DNA of 64,000 bases from Posidonia oceanica (lineage: Eukaryota; Streptophyta; Magnoliopsida; Alismatales; Posidoniaceae), in assembly GCA_037176725.1 (NCBI GenBank), contig JAZBRS010000060.1, positions 59,114,001 through 59,178,000 of the forward strand. Reading direction: 5' to 3'. How positions within the stretch are numbered: the stretch's first letter is position 1; the number at the start of each line of letters is the position of its first letter. The notes below the pieces were generated by a model. That model searched no databases, was not told where the DNA came from, and worked only from the letters and a program-made list of their open reading frames with translations. Positions 23,391 through 34,314 of this stretch are shown one piece after another. A program made the translations under genes and the position numbers.

Positions 23391-23499
23391 TTGCATCTTA
23401 TTTCTTTTGCATTGCTTTGCTTTGCATCTTTTGCTTGGTTTTGCGTGATTATTCACGCATTTCCCTGGTTTTCCTCGTCTTCCGATTTAATAGACTTGG

Positions 23500-23510
23500 T
23501 GGCGACTCCG
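23500..23510 (+). promoter_or_regulatory. PBS-like 11-mer in U5 of element B
   Basis: TGGCGACTCCG equals the first 11 bases of the true PBS 176 bases downstream. In the 3' LTR it is at 41612-41622 with one change. Confidence 0.7.
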
Positions 23511-23675
23511 ATTTTGTCTTACCTTCTTCTTTTCCTTCCCTTTTCCCCTCTTTTAAATGTTTTCGAGTTAGGTCTTCCTTCTCGGACATAGCCGCTTATA
23601 GTGAGCCTGATTCCGATCGGTGCACGCGAGCTTTGGCATCGTGCATGGACGATCCGAACACCGGGATTACTACAG

Positions 23676-23693
23676 TGGCGACTCCGCTGGGGA
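23676..23693 (+). promoter_or_regulatory. Primer binding site, tRNA-Arg type (element B)
   Basis: TGGCGACTCCGCTGGGGA begins one base after the LTR end. It starts with TGG, the complement of a tRNA CCA end, and matches the tRNA-Arg type known from Ogre elements. Confidence 0.88.
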
Positions 23694-25057
23694 TACTAGA
23701 CTCCGGCTTTCGCCTTCGCTTTCGTTCGCTTGGGATTTGCTTTCTTTGTTCGCTTTTGTGCCTTTCGCCTTGCTTTTGCTCTGCTTGTCTGCCTGTCTGT
23801 TTGCCTTTGTGTTTCCTTTGCCTGTTTTGCTCGTTTTCTTGTGCAAACACCTGGCAAGTCGCCTCGTGGTTGCTTTGCTTAGGCTTTGCACCCCTTTTCG
23901 GCTGCTTTCGCCTTAGTTTTGCTGTGCTTTGCTCTACTTTGTCTAACTTGCTTGTCTGCTTGCATTTTCTTCGTCCCTGTCTTTATTTGCTTTATAGCTA
24001 ACTTGTCTTTGCTTTCCTTGCCTTACTTGCTTATTATTGCTTTATTTCTCACACATTACATGTCTACATACTTTGTTTGGCTAAAATACATGCTTTTTGA
24101 ATGATGAATGCTTCCTTTTACACACTTGCTATGTCACTACGCACGCACGTACCTTACATACATGCCTTTTGACTTGATGAATGTTTTTCTTCACCATTAT
24201 GCTCACAAACACTTGCACATGCCATGCGCATGCCTTTTGTTGTGTTGTATGATTGCTTGCTTGCCATGCTTGATTGATTTTCTTCCCTTTCGCGCTTGCC
24301 ATGCTTAGGATAGTAGAAACTTGTTTGCTCTCCCCATGGTTAACTAAAAAGTGCAAGTAAAAGAACTCCTAGGAACAACTAGAGACTCTGAACAATCCTT
24401 CACTCCCTTTTGGTTAATAAAATGTGCAAGATAAAAGACTTTAATCATTTGCATAAGCATCATATAGGGCACGCATTCTTCTCCTCTGAGTCCACCTACT
24501 AGTCCGCGAAGGACGGTTCCGGCTTCTCACCCCGATGCTTTGGCATGGTGTGAGTCAGTCGGTCTGTCCCCCCTTGTCCGGGGTCGTGTCGGTGTTAGTG
24601 GAGGGTACCACCCACGCTTTGGCGGGGTAGAGGCCACCAACGCACCACCCTGTCATTACCTGAGCTTTGGGCCGGGAGTTAGACAGGGAGCCTACTTTTC
24701 TGACTTGAGTCGGTGACCCGTACACCCAGGGATACCCGGAGTAGACAACCTTGCTAGGAAACACTAGTTAGGTGAGGGGGGGCATACTAGAAAGCATACA
24801 TGACATTCATGCCATAACTTAATGCATTTTGCATCTCTTTCTTTTCTAACCCTAGTTTCCCGTTGTGTCTTTAACAGAGTTCAGTAAGCGATCTCCTTAA
24901 CTGGAGCTCGGGTCTCTCCTTTGCTGACATCTCTGCTGAGACACCTGTGCTCGACCATCCCTTTTCCGAGCTACTCGTCTTTGCGAGCATAGCTCCCCGT
25001 AGAGCCCGTCCCCTTTTCCCTCGTCGCAGCCCCGTTTTGACTCGCTCTCGGTCAGCA
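23694..25057 (+). other. 5' leader of element B with conserved block
   Basis: The first part is pyrimidine-rich. The block at about 24471-24800 is nearly the same in A (48725-49050) and C (62315-62640), more so than gag. It contains internal complementarities such as CTGTC/GACAG and CTAG...CTAG. There is no ORF. A packaging or dimerisation signal is a reasonable guess. Confidence 0.7.
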
Positions 25058-28000
25058 ATGGCCCAGCGCACTGTCGAGACCCCCCTCACCCTTGCCTCGG
25101 AGGTGGTTCCCGCTCCGGCCCCTCCGGTTCTCGTTTCTAACCCCTCTGTGCCCTCTGTGACGCCAGGCTTTTCCCCTCTGTCGTCCGGGGCACCCCAGTT
25201 TGCTGTGGGACAGTGGCAGACGCCCGTTCCTCCTGATCCGGTCGCCGAGTCCATCTTGATGACCACTTCACGTGTTCTGGAGGCACCACTGACCCCACCT
25301 TCTCAGGGTTTTGTCACTTTTGACCCTTCTGCTGCGGCGACTCTCGCCTTAGGATTCCAGTCCCCCGGACAGTCCGGATCTCTTGGTTCTGGTTCCTCGC
25401 CGGCACTGCAATTCAGTGTTCCCACTGACGGGACACCTGAAGAGCAGTACCAGCAACTGATGGACACTATCCAGCGGCTGCAGGGTATAGCTCTATCAGT
25501 CCGTCCTCCTTCCCCTCCTGTCGTTCCTGAGGTTCCTGTGCGGCCTGCTCCCGCACATCTTGCATTGCACTCTGCACTTCCGCCTAGACCATCGTCCCAA
25601 CTGCTCACGGTTCCGACGATGGGGGCACGTATTCTGCCTCTTGCATCAGCACCACACCTCACACAGCATACACCTCCGCCACCTGGTGGCCAGTCATTCG
25701 GACTGGTGGGAGCACAGTATCTCGCAGGCCCGTCCCCCGGCATCGCCCCGGTACGGCCGCTGATGCTCCAGCATCCTGCACCCACCGCACAGCATACCGT
25801 CTATCCTCCCCCTTTGCATCAGGCTCAGAATTCCACATGCATCCCTCCTTGCACTCCACCACAGCACGGGTATGCCGGCCATCACCTTGCGTCACCAGGC
25901 GACGTGATGGTGGATCCGGAGGAGCACCTCGGTGCGACCCATTCGGCATACGTGGTCCCTGCCCCCGCTGCCCCATCTCCTGTAGCAGCTATCCCAGACC
26001 CCATCAACAACAGGATGGATGTTCTGGAGAAGGCACTGCGTCTAGTGCAGGGCACGGACCACCAGACCTACCTGTTCCGAGACCTCTGCTGTTTCCTAGA
26101 GGCGGTACTCCCCCCGAAGTTCAAAATACCGGACTTCGAGAAGTATGATGGTAGGGGCTGCCCCATAGCCCATCTGAAGGCGTACTGCGGTGATCTCGCC
26201 CAACTCCAGGCGGACGAGAGGTTGCTGATCCGCCTGTTCCAGAAGAGTTTGTCTGGTCCGGCCCTCAAGTGGTTCACCTCGCTTGACATGGCTACGATCA
26301 AGACTTGGAACGACCTAAGCCAGGCGTTCTTGGAACAGTACTCCTTCAACCTCGATCTGGTCCCAAAGCGCGCGGACTTGATCGCAACCAAGCAGAATCC
26401 GGGCGAGCCGTTCGGGGAGTACGTCGGCCGCTGGCGTGCCCTTGCCTCGCAAGTTCGAGATAGGCCCTCCGACGAGGAGTCTATCGAGATCATCATAAAA
26501 GGGGCACAGCCGTCTACCGGAGCTTTGCTTAGCATCTAACCCGTCACAACCTTCACTGCATTGATCCGAGCTGGCACTCGCGTAGAGAGTTCGTTGCGGA
26601 GTGGCAACTTCCCCGCACTCTCTGTGCTTGCCAGGCAGGCCCTCGCTAGCAACGACGGTAGTAGCAGCAGCGCCATCAACAACAACAACAGTCTCAACAA
26701 CAATCGTCCCAAGAGGAAGGATCCGCCGAAGCCCGTTGTCGCATACGTCGACTCCCCTGCTGCGCCCGTCCGTCTGGCGTCCCGGCCTGCCCCTCCTCAG
26801 ATCTATTACACACCTGCACCTAGGACACACCCTACACCACAGATCACTACCACCGCTCGACCGGTCTATCCTGCCGCACCGGTTCAGCAAGGACAATTCC
26901 CGAGGCCGAGACGGCCATCCATGGAGAAGCGGAAGTTCGCCCCACTGGTGGAACCGCTCAGTGCCGTCCTCCCGAAGGTTGCGTCGCTCCTGCGATTTCC
27001 GGAGGTTCGCCCGCCACCAAACCCACTACTGCATTGGTTTAAGGCGAACCTTTTCTGCGACTTTCATCGAAGCGTCGGGCATTCGACTGATAGTTGCTTC
27101 ACTCTCCGGAATGCTATCCAGGACTTGATCGAATCGGGAACGATTGTGATCGACACGCACGAGGCGTCCACTTCTGCACCATCTCATGCACCTGCATCAG
27201 CATCTACCCCAGCCAATGTTGTCCGCCGACCCCTGCCGGAGCACTCCTATTCAGGAGGTGCAGGGACCTCAGGAATTCACTCCTTGTTTCCTTCCGGGTC
27301 TCCCACATCCGTGGTAGATCCTTCCGAGCTTATCCATGATGTTTCTACTCCCTTTCCAGTCTCTCTCTATCTTGCAGCCATCGCCGGTTCCGAGTCGGGC
27401 GTCCATATGATCCGACCGCGCGCCAGGCCAGAGCGTTCTCCTGCATCAGCCGCCATGCTTTCCCGGGCCCAAGCCCCAATACATCTCCTAGTCAGACCTC
27501 AGCCAGAGCTTCCCGTGCACCTACTAGCAAGACCTCAGTCCCCACCTAGCTTGCCTTCCCAACTACCCACCTACCCATGCCCTCCTCAGCCTGTAGCCCC
27601 TCTCGTGCTCGCCGCACGCGCTCCCGTGGTTATTAACTTAACCCGGGATACCCATCGCGTACCCTACAGCTACGCCACAGAAATGTGTGCGGAAGTGACG
27701 CGATCGGGGAGGGTCTACAGACCTCCGGCACCAGTAACCAGACCTAGTCATCCACAACCTGCAATACCATTGCCTTTAGCCCAGCCTACGGTCCCACTAC
27801 CTTTAGGCCAGCCTCTTGAATCCACCATAACTGAACCTGTCCCCACAACTGCACCACCTGCTACCAAGAAATGCCAGCCTAAAGCCGACATCACATCCCA
27901 GCTCAAAAAAGTTAAAGCCGACATATCCATCTGGAACCTAATACACACTTCTGCCGAGCACCGCGAAGCTTTCCTTCGCGTGTTCCAAGCCGCCCGTGTG

Positions 28001-30240
28001 TCCCAAGCCATAGAACCCGCCGCCTTGGAAAGCATGGTTGGAATGATCGCGGAGCCCCAGGTCATCACTTTCACGAGTGATGAACTGCCTCCGGCGGGGA
28101 TTAATCACAATCAACCCTTATTCGTCACGGTACAATTCAAGCACTTTCGCATTCCCCTTGCACTGGTTGATAATGGGTCAGGCCTTAACGTCTGTCCCTT
28201 GCGAACAGCAACCAAGCTCGGATTCAAGGCCGAGGACATTACTCCAGCTGTAAAGGGAATGACAGCTTTTGATAATACTCACCATGACGCTCTAGGAATT
28301 TTGGTTATCCCTCTTACCATTGGCCCGGTCACATTCGATGTGGAATTCTACGTCGTTGACTTGGAACCTAACTTCAACCTTCTGCTTGGGCGCCCTTGGC
28401 TCCACAAGCATCAGGTTATCCCCTCGACCCTCCATCGCATGATCAAGTTCCGCCAAGGCGACGATGTCATCGTTGTCATGGCGGAGAATTTTGAGAAGGA
28501 GCGGATCGAGGCGGTTTCCTCTATCTCTTCGCGGACTGTCCCCTTTGACCCTGATCTCTCGAACGCTTTGTATCGCGTTAATCGGTGCGAGCCGGTTAAC
28601 TTTTTGCCAGATCTTGAACGTGTCAACTCCTTGGCCGTTCACAACAACCCCTTTCGGATGGTCGAGAACGTTTGTCACAGATGGGGCTACGTCAAAGGGA
28701 CACCGCTCGGGCGACATGGCCAAGGAATCGCTGAACCAATCATGGCGGAAGAACGAAGAGACAACGAGGGTCTAGGTTACGACCCTCACTCCGATAAAGG
28801 CAAGCGCCCGCAAGCAAAGAATCAGAGAATGGTCATACCTCGGAGCTTGGCCAACTTCACGAGCGCAGGTATCCTGGACTCAAGCGCAGTTCAAGCCGTA
28901 GTGCCGTCGGAGCCGTGTCAAAGCCCTCCGCCACTGGAGGAGGACTGGGTCTGCGTTGAGGACAATTACTCGGACGAGGAACAGTCGGGCACAACAGGGG
29001 CAGTTCAGACTTTCAGTGAGAGCCAGCCCTATGCAACAGCACATCAGTCGGTTTATCAGGCCACTCCTTCCACAGATCATGAGGCAGCAGTCTTGGCAGA
29101 ACCCTTGGCAGATTTGGCAGTCTCTGATTCTCCTGCAGCCATGTCAGCAATACCAGCACCAGCTCAAGCACAGTCAGTCAGTTCGCAGGCAACCGTTGTC
29201 GCATCAGTGCAACTACCACCTTCGCAGAAAGGTCAATCGCTGAGTTCAGTCAGCAGCACAGCTCAGCCCTTTTCAAAGGCTGCATCACAGCCGATACAGT
29301 CAGTTCAGTCAGTCACGCTTCCCCTTGCCGCAGGCCGGCAGCTTTCATGGCCAGATCCTATCGTATCGGAGGCCGTGCTCTCATCATCATCATCAGTCAC
29401 GGAGAACCAGCTGAGCATCGCGGTCTCCCGGCCCTCGGGCCTTCAAGAGAGCACCTCGGCCCATCCTCTGACAGCAGCAGTCACTCTGGCGGCATATCCA
29501 TCTGCAATCCCTCTAACTAGACCATCTGGGTCTCCCTTGCCGGGACAGTCGCAATCAGGCGCGCCCGTGAGTCGGAAGATACAAGTACCAGAGGCAGTGA
29601 TCCATCTCGCAGCCGAGCCAGTGCCTCAGGCCCTCGGCGCCTACTATGTCGATTCACCTCCAGATGAGGAAGAAGGAGGGGTGATAGAAGCCCAGGACGA
29701 TTCATGGATGTCCGATTTGGAGCTGCTTTACCAAGAACAGCTCGAATCCATAGTGGAAGACCTGGCACAGCACCAAGCCGCAGAAAGGAAAGGAAAAGCC
29801 GTAGTTACGGATCCTCCTCTGCAAGAGAACCACACCTCCATCATGGCCCTAGAAGGAAACTCGAGAGTGCCGGACTCCTCTAGACCTGATGAGCTCATTA
29901 CCATTCAACCCGAAGGTGGGTCTAGTGGGCTTGTGCAGCACACGCCTCATTCGGGGAGGATAGCAAGGGGCGGCAGTATCCAAGTCAACCGCCAGTCCGA
30001 TACGCCCTCCACAAGCATGTCAGCAGATTCAGAAGAAGAGACGCCAGTGGATCACACAACGACGGCAACAGAACAGAAAGCAGAATCAGTAACAGAGTTG
30101 TCAGAAGTTTCAGTGGCAGAGTCATCAGCAGTATCAGTTACAGAGCCAGTAAAGCCTTCAGTAGTATCAGCAGAACACGCAGAAGTGTCATCAGCAGCAG
30201 GGCATACGGGAGAAGTTGTCAGAACAGAGGCGGCGCGGTA
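25058..30240 (+). pseudogene. gag: Element B gag-protease with one stop; RT onwards deleted
   Basis: The frame runs from ATG 25058 (MAQ, the only start shared by A, B and C) to TAA 30238-30240. Gag capsid region is at about 26110-26600, with the modified knuckle C-x2-H-x4-H-x4-C at 27056-27097. Aspartic protease has DNGS at 28169-28180, a Tat-clade variant of D-T/S-G. A G-patch-like segment (RWGYVKGTPLGRHGQGI, then GLGY) is at about 28658-28782. A long Ser/Ala/Gln/Val-rich linker follows. CAA became TAA at 26537-26539. At about 30226-30235 the linker is fused out of frame to the last codons of pol; RT, both RNases H and nearly all of integrase are missing. Confidence 0.9.
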
Positions 30241-31514
30241 ACTCTTGAGGACGTGGACCAGGTCGAGCAGCCTGAGCTGGTCAACATGTGCTACCTCAAG
30301 AAGTACTATCGGTAGCTGGGAGTAGCCCTTGCGGATTCTTCCTCCCACTTGTCATACCTTCACCACTCGCATATCTTTGTATCTCTTTTTGCTCTATCTC
30401 CTCCATACTTTACTTCATCCCATTTCCTACATTCCCTGACATTGCAGCACTCCTGTGCATCCCTGCTCATCCCATTCACGTTCCTCACCAAGTCGTACAT
30501 TGCATCTGGCCCGGTGATGAAAACCGGAGGTGCTTGCCTGCTGCGAAAGGAGTCTCCCGACCTCACTTGATACTACTTAGATGTCTTGGCTAGTGAGGGA
30601 GCCACCACCCAATGAGAGCGGGCGAAATGCCCAAACCCCTAAGGACTTACACCCTTTAGAAGAGTGCTAGGTGTTGGTCAGAAAGCAGTACATACCCCAG
30701 CCTAGATGTGCGAAAAAAGAAAGAGAAAAAGAGAGCCAAAAGCCTGTACCCGAAAGACCCTAACACTCATCTCCCCCGGGGGAGGGGACAGCGGAAACCT
30801 GCAAGCCAAAAAGAAGAGAAAAGAAAATGAAAAAGAAAAAAGGAATAAAAAAAAAAGGAAAAAAGCAAAAAGAGAATGATGGAAAAGGAAAGGGAGGGAG
30901 ACAAAGACCCCATCCCCGCAAAAAAAAAGAAGAAAAAAAAGAAGAAGAGAATAAAGGCAAGCAGGGTAACCCCGCACCTCTCACCTACCCCAGAAAAGAG
31001 CCAAAGCCCGGGTCAGGTCCTCCTCGCTCCCAAAATGGGGATAAAGAGGGCCCTGTACACCGACATTAAAAAAAGAGAGAGAAGAAAGAGTTAGGAGTGA
31101 GTGTAAGTCCTTGAGAGTTTGGCATGGAGCCCGTCCTCTCTACACCACCACCAAACATCACCCATACCTTCCCCCAGAGTGCCACCAACAAGTCAGGAGT
31201 CCGAGTAGAGTCCGGTGAGTTAAGGACCGCTCCCTTTCTGTGCAGCAGGCACCAAAGCACCCCGATACTGAGGGCAAACTACACCCAATCACACGCATTT
31301 GCATTTTCCAGTAATCTCCACCCTCTCTGATCATCCCACTCCGCAAAGGCTCACTCCAGCGCTGAGACAGTACCTCTACTTAGCATGTGTTGGCACCGTC
31401 AGGCCGCGACAACCCGGGGTTCCTGACAGTCCCCGCCACATCAACAAAATGCCTTTATGCCTGTACCTGAAGACTCTTGTAACAGCCGTCTGCCCACATC
31501 CTGCGATCTGTGCA
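30241..31514 (+). other. Remnant of pol end and noncoding gap in element B
   Basis: 30241-30315 encodes, out of frame, the last residues of pol, matching the end of A. Then comes a noncoding stretch homologous to A 14317-15630, with a purine-rich tract at about 30812-30960. No gene is supported. Confidence 0.7.
30812..30960 (+). promoter_or_regulatory. Internal purine-rich tract in sense strand
   Basis: About 150 bases, almost all A and G, interrupted by a short C-rich piece. A has the same at the complement of 15010-15150. Candidate second plus-strand primer (central PPT), not proven. Confidence 0.45.
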
Positions 31515-32894
31515 ATGGGTTTCCCCACCTTGGTAACCCCCACACACTGCTCCGAGACCCTGCGAGAATGGGTCGGCAAGCTTACAAAGGATGACTGTGA
31601 GAGGCTGCGCCTGTGGGGCATTCCGACCAAATTGCTAAAGGCTGCTGACGTAGAAGTAAGCCGCCATCTCCTGTGTGCTGCTGCGCGATTCTGGAAACCG
31701 GCACACCATGTCTTCCGTTTTGGTAGAACTGAACTGACACCTACACTGGAAGAAGTGCGTCGAATCTGCGGCTTTTCCAAGATCTTGGGGCCGCCCATCT
31801 TCATGAGACGTGACGGATACATGGCAGTCCTGAAACAGCTGACCGGCCTCTCTACCCAAAGTTGCCAGCAGAACCTGATTTGTACCAGCGGGCCTGCGCC
31901 TCTGCTTCGCCTAGAGTACTTTGATGATATTATGGAAAAGCGCACTGAACTCGGAGACGAGCTGTGGCTCCGAGGGTTTGTCACCCGTTTCCTAGGCGAG
32001 CTGGTCTTTACTCATGGCAAGGTAACAGTGGCCGTCGAGATCGCAGAAATTGCATTAGCGGTGGTGACCCAGCACATAGACCTGGCACCGGTTGTCTTGG
32101 CAGAAACCTACCGCGGTCTGGACCGCATCTCGCATCGCTGCCGCCACTTTCATGGTTGCGGATCATTCATTCAGGTCTGGCTAGCGGCGCACACTGAGAT
32201 AGACCTTCTGCACCCCCAAGTGCATGCTTTCGAGGCCTATTGCAGCAGCGGCCATGCCAAGGCAATCAAGAGCGTCAAGGAAGAATATGAAAGGCTGTCG
32301 GGACTAACAGGCGACACAGTCACATGGCGCATCATTCCTTCTGCAGCCGAAGCATTCACTGTCTTCTTCAATACACGCGACATGCGCCTGGTTGTGCTAC
32401 CAGGATTTACTGCGGGTGTAGAATATCACCCTATCAGAGTCATGCGCCAGTTCGGCTTCCAGCAGGGTGCCTTTGTCGACAGCACAGCGCCTAAGCTTCT
32501 TCAAGAATATCCCCTCAGTACAATTGCCCCCACGAAGGAGCTGGCCAACCTGATGCAGCATGGAGTGCAATCAACAGACATCGCTGCCATAAAAGGTGTA
32601 GGGTGTACCCCGGAGTACATCACTAAGGTGCAGGACCTTTGGCCCATTAATGAAATCCCGCCGAGCGGTCCCCTATTCTCTGACTCTGGAAGATCAAAGA
32701 AGGCTCGAACCGGCCAGAGCCATCACGCAGCTGTCATTCTGTCAAGTTGTGCTGTACTTTTTGGCCTGTCACAGGCATGTAACCGACAATTCTATCAATG
32801 CAAACTATTCTGTGCTGGCTGTTCACATTTCAAAGCTGATCATGCGTTTCATGTTCCTCATCGCTCACATCCGGAGGCCCCTTGGCCCGACTGA
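31515..32894 (+). CDS. DUF7745-like second ORF of element B (open)
   Basis: The start is ATG 31515 (MGFPTLV), the start shared with A. All 400 codons aligned to A are open. At 32715-32717 the stop of A is CAG here, so the frame reads on about 58 codons to TGA 32892-32894; that tail is not conserved. The central segment FGRTELTPTLEEVRRICGF is like plant DUF7745 proteins. No signal peptide, membrane segment or catalytic motif is evident. It lies about 1.2 kb downstream of pol in sense, in the same place in all three elements, so it belongs to the retrotransposon rather than to a host locus. Its role is unknown; an accessory function in RNA or chromatin targeting is only a guess. Confidence 0.75.
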   Translation: MGFPTLVTPTHCSETLREWVGKLTKDDCERLRLWGIPTKLLKAADVEVSRHLLCAAARFWKPAHHVFRFGRTELTPTLEEVRRICGFSKILGPPIFMRRDGYMAVLKQLTGLSTQSCQQNLICTSGPAPLLRLEYFDDIMEKRTELGDELWLRGFVTRFLGELVFTHGKVTVAVEIAEIALAVVTQHIDLAPVVLAETYRGLDRISHRCRHFHGCGSFIQVWLAAHTEIDLLHPQVHAFEAYCSSGHAKAIKSVKEEYERLSGLTGDTVTWRIIPSAAEAFTVFFNTRDMRLVVLPGFTAGVEYHPIRVMRQFGFQQGAFVDSTAPKLLQEYPLSTIAPTKELANLMQHGVQSTDIAAIKGVGCTPEYITKVQDLWPINEIPPSGPLFSDSGRSKKARTGQSHHAAVILSSCAVLFGLSQACNRQFYQCKLFCAGCSHFKADHAFHVPHRSHPEAPWPD

Positions 32895-33264
32895 CTGCTC
32901 ACATGACGCAGGAAAGTCCTCAACAAACGACCCAGGCTCCAGGACCTCCGCGAACCCGCGCCGTCCAACCTGCTACCGGACATACCCGGCTGAGTCTCCT
33001 TTGGGCTGGTACCCCAAACTACTCGTCTGACAAACACGTCAGTTTTGTCCATCCTTCGCTTTTCTCGATACCAGGGACGTTTCGACCAACCCCTGGCATC
33101 ATCCTGATACCAGGGGCATCTTTTCAGATGCCCCGCGGTATCTCACCCTTTATCTCATCTCCTCTTTGCCGGCCGATATGTCCGATATCTTATCACCATT
33201 CCCAGTCAATCTCATCATTATCTCATCTCCTCTTTGCCGGCCGATAAGTCCGATATCTTATCAC
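32895..33264 (+). other. Noncoding segment after second ORF of element B
   Basis: It contains a pseudoknot-like unit near 33003-33030 (TTTGGG/CCCAAA with crossing GGTA/TACT), the hairpin at 33106-33142, and two GATAAG-type units near 33170 and 33237. Confidence 0.6.
33106..33142 (+). repeat. Conserved stem-loop between second ORF and repeat array (B)
   Basis: GATACC/GGTATC and GGGGCATC/GATGCCCC form 14 base pairs around the loop TTTTCA, with a small internal loop. Confidence 0.78.
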
Positions 33265-34215
33265 CTTTTTCAACCAAGCTCTCATCATTACCTCACCCCC
33301 CTTCTTTAGCATTAGCTCTCATCATTATCTCATCCCCCTTCTTTAGCATTAGTTCTCATCATTACCCCATCCCCCTTCTTTAGCCGTAGCTCTCACCATT
33401 ACCTCATCCCCCTTCTTTAGCGTTAGCTCTCATCATTACCTCACCCCCCTTCTTTAGCATTAGCTCTCATCATGATCTCATCCCCCTCTTTAGCAGTAGC
33501 TCTCATCATGATCTCATCCCCCTCTTTAGCAGTAGCTCTCATCATTATCTCATCCCCCTTCTTTAGCATTAGTTCTCATCATTACCCCATCCCCCTTCTT
33601 TAGCGTTAGCTCTCATCATTACCTCACCCCCCTTCTTTAGCATTAGCTCTCATCATGATCTCATCCCCCTCTTTAGCAGTAGCTCTCATCATTATCTCAT
33701 CCCCCTTCTTTAGCATTAGTTCTCATCATTACCCCATCCCCCTTCTTTAGCGTTAGCTCTCATCATTACCTCACCCCCCTTCTTTAGCATTAGCTCTCAT
33801 CATGATCTCATCCCCCTCTTTAGCAGTAGCTCTCATCATTACCTCATCCCCCTTCTTTAGCGTTAGCTCTCATCATTACCTCACCCCCCTTCTTTAGCAT
33901 TAGCTCTCATCATTACCTCATCCCCCTCTTTAGCAGTAGCTCTCATCATGATCTCATCCCCCTCTTTAGCAGTAGCTCTCATCATTATCTCATCCGCCTT
34001 CTTTAGCATTAGTTCTCATCATTACCCCATCCCCCTTCTTTAGCGTTAGCTCTCATCATTACCTCACCCCCCTTCTTTAGCACTAGCTCTCATCATTACC
34101 TCACCCCCCTTCTTTAGCACTAGCTCTCATCATTACCTCACCCCCCTTCTTTAGCACTAGTTCTCATCATGATCTCATCCCCCTCTTTGGCAGTAATTCT
34201 CATCATGATCTCATC
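33265..34215 (+). repeat. 37-bp tandem array of element B
   Basis: About 25 copies of 36- and 37-bp units such as TAGCTCTCATCATTACCTCA. Two unit types alternate irregularly, and longer blocks are themselves duplicated, consistent with unequal exchange. Confidence 0.92.
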
Positions 34216-34314
34216 CCCTCTTACCAAGCAACCAGGCACTCATCAATCAACCATTCAGCAATCAATCATTCAGCATTCGATCACTCATCACTCGATCATT
34301 CATCAATCAAGCAC

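Larger units (their letters stand above)
17609..23674 (+). repeat. Element B 5' LTR (6066 bp)
   Basis: Begins TGTTGACACC and ends ATTACTACA. Parts: pyrimidine- and A-rich 5' section to about 19100; a GC-rich module 19100-20740 unrelated to that of A; an ATGCA-rich section; a subrepeat array 21845-22870; and the U5 block. It is 151 bp longer than the 3' copy because of one extra higher-order repeat near 22500-22650. Confidence 0.95.

Noticed and set aside
23676..23693. A tRNA gene at the tRNA-Arg match
   Set aside because: Only 18 bases match and they directly follow an LTR end, which is the expected primer site.
25303..25785. Antisense frames over gag and pol (for example 160 codons here, 214 codons at 46805-47449)
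   Set aside because: They are shadows of the GC-rich gag-pol frame and have no independent start context or domain.
31299..31514. An upstream extension of the DUF7745-like ORF in B
   Set aside because: The extra 72 codons are not matched in A, while the ATG at 31515 and its equivalent at 14316 are shared.
31515..32894. Reading the DUF7745-like ORF as a host gene
   Set aside because: It sits at the same place and strand in three separate elements, between pol and the 3' LTR.
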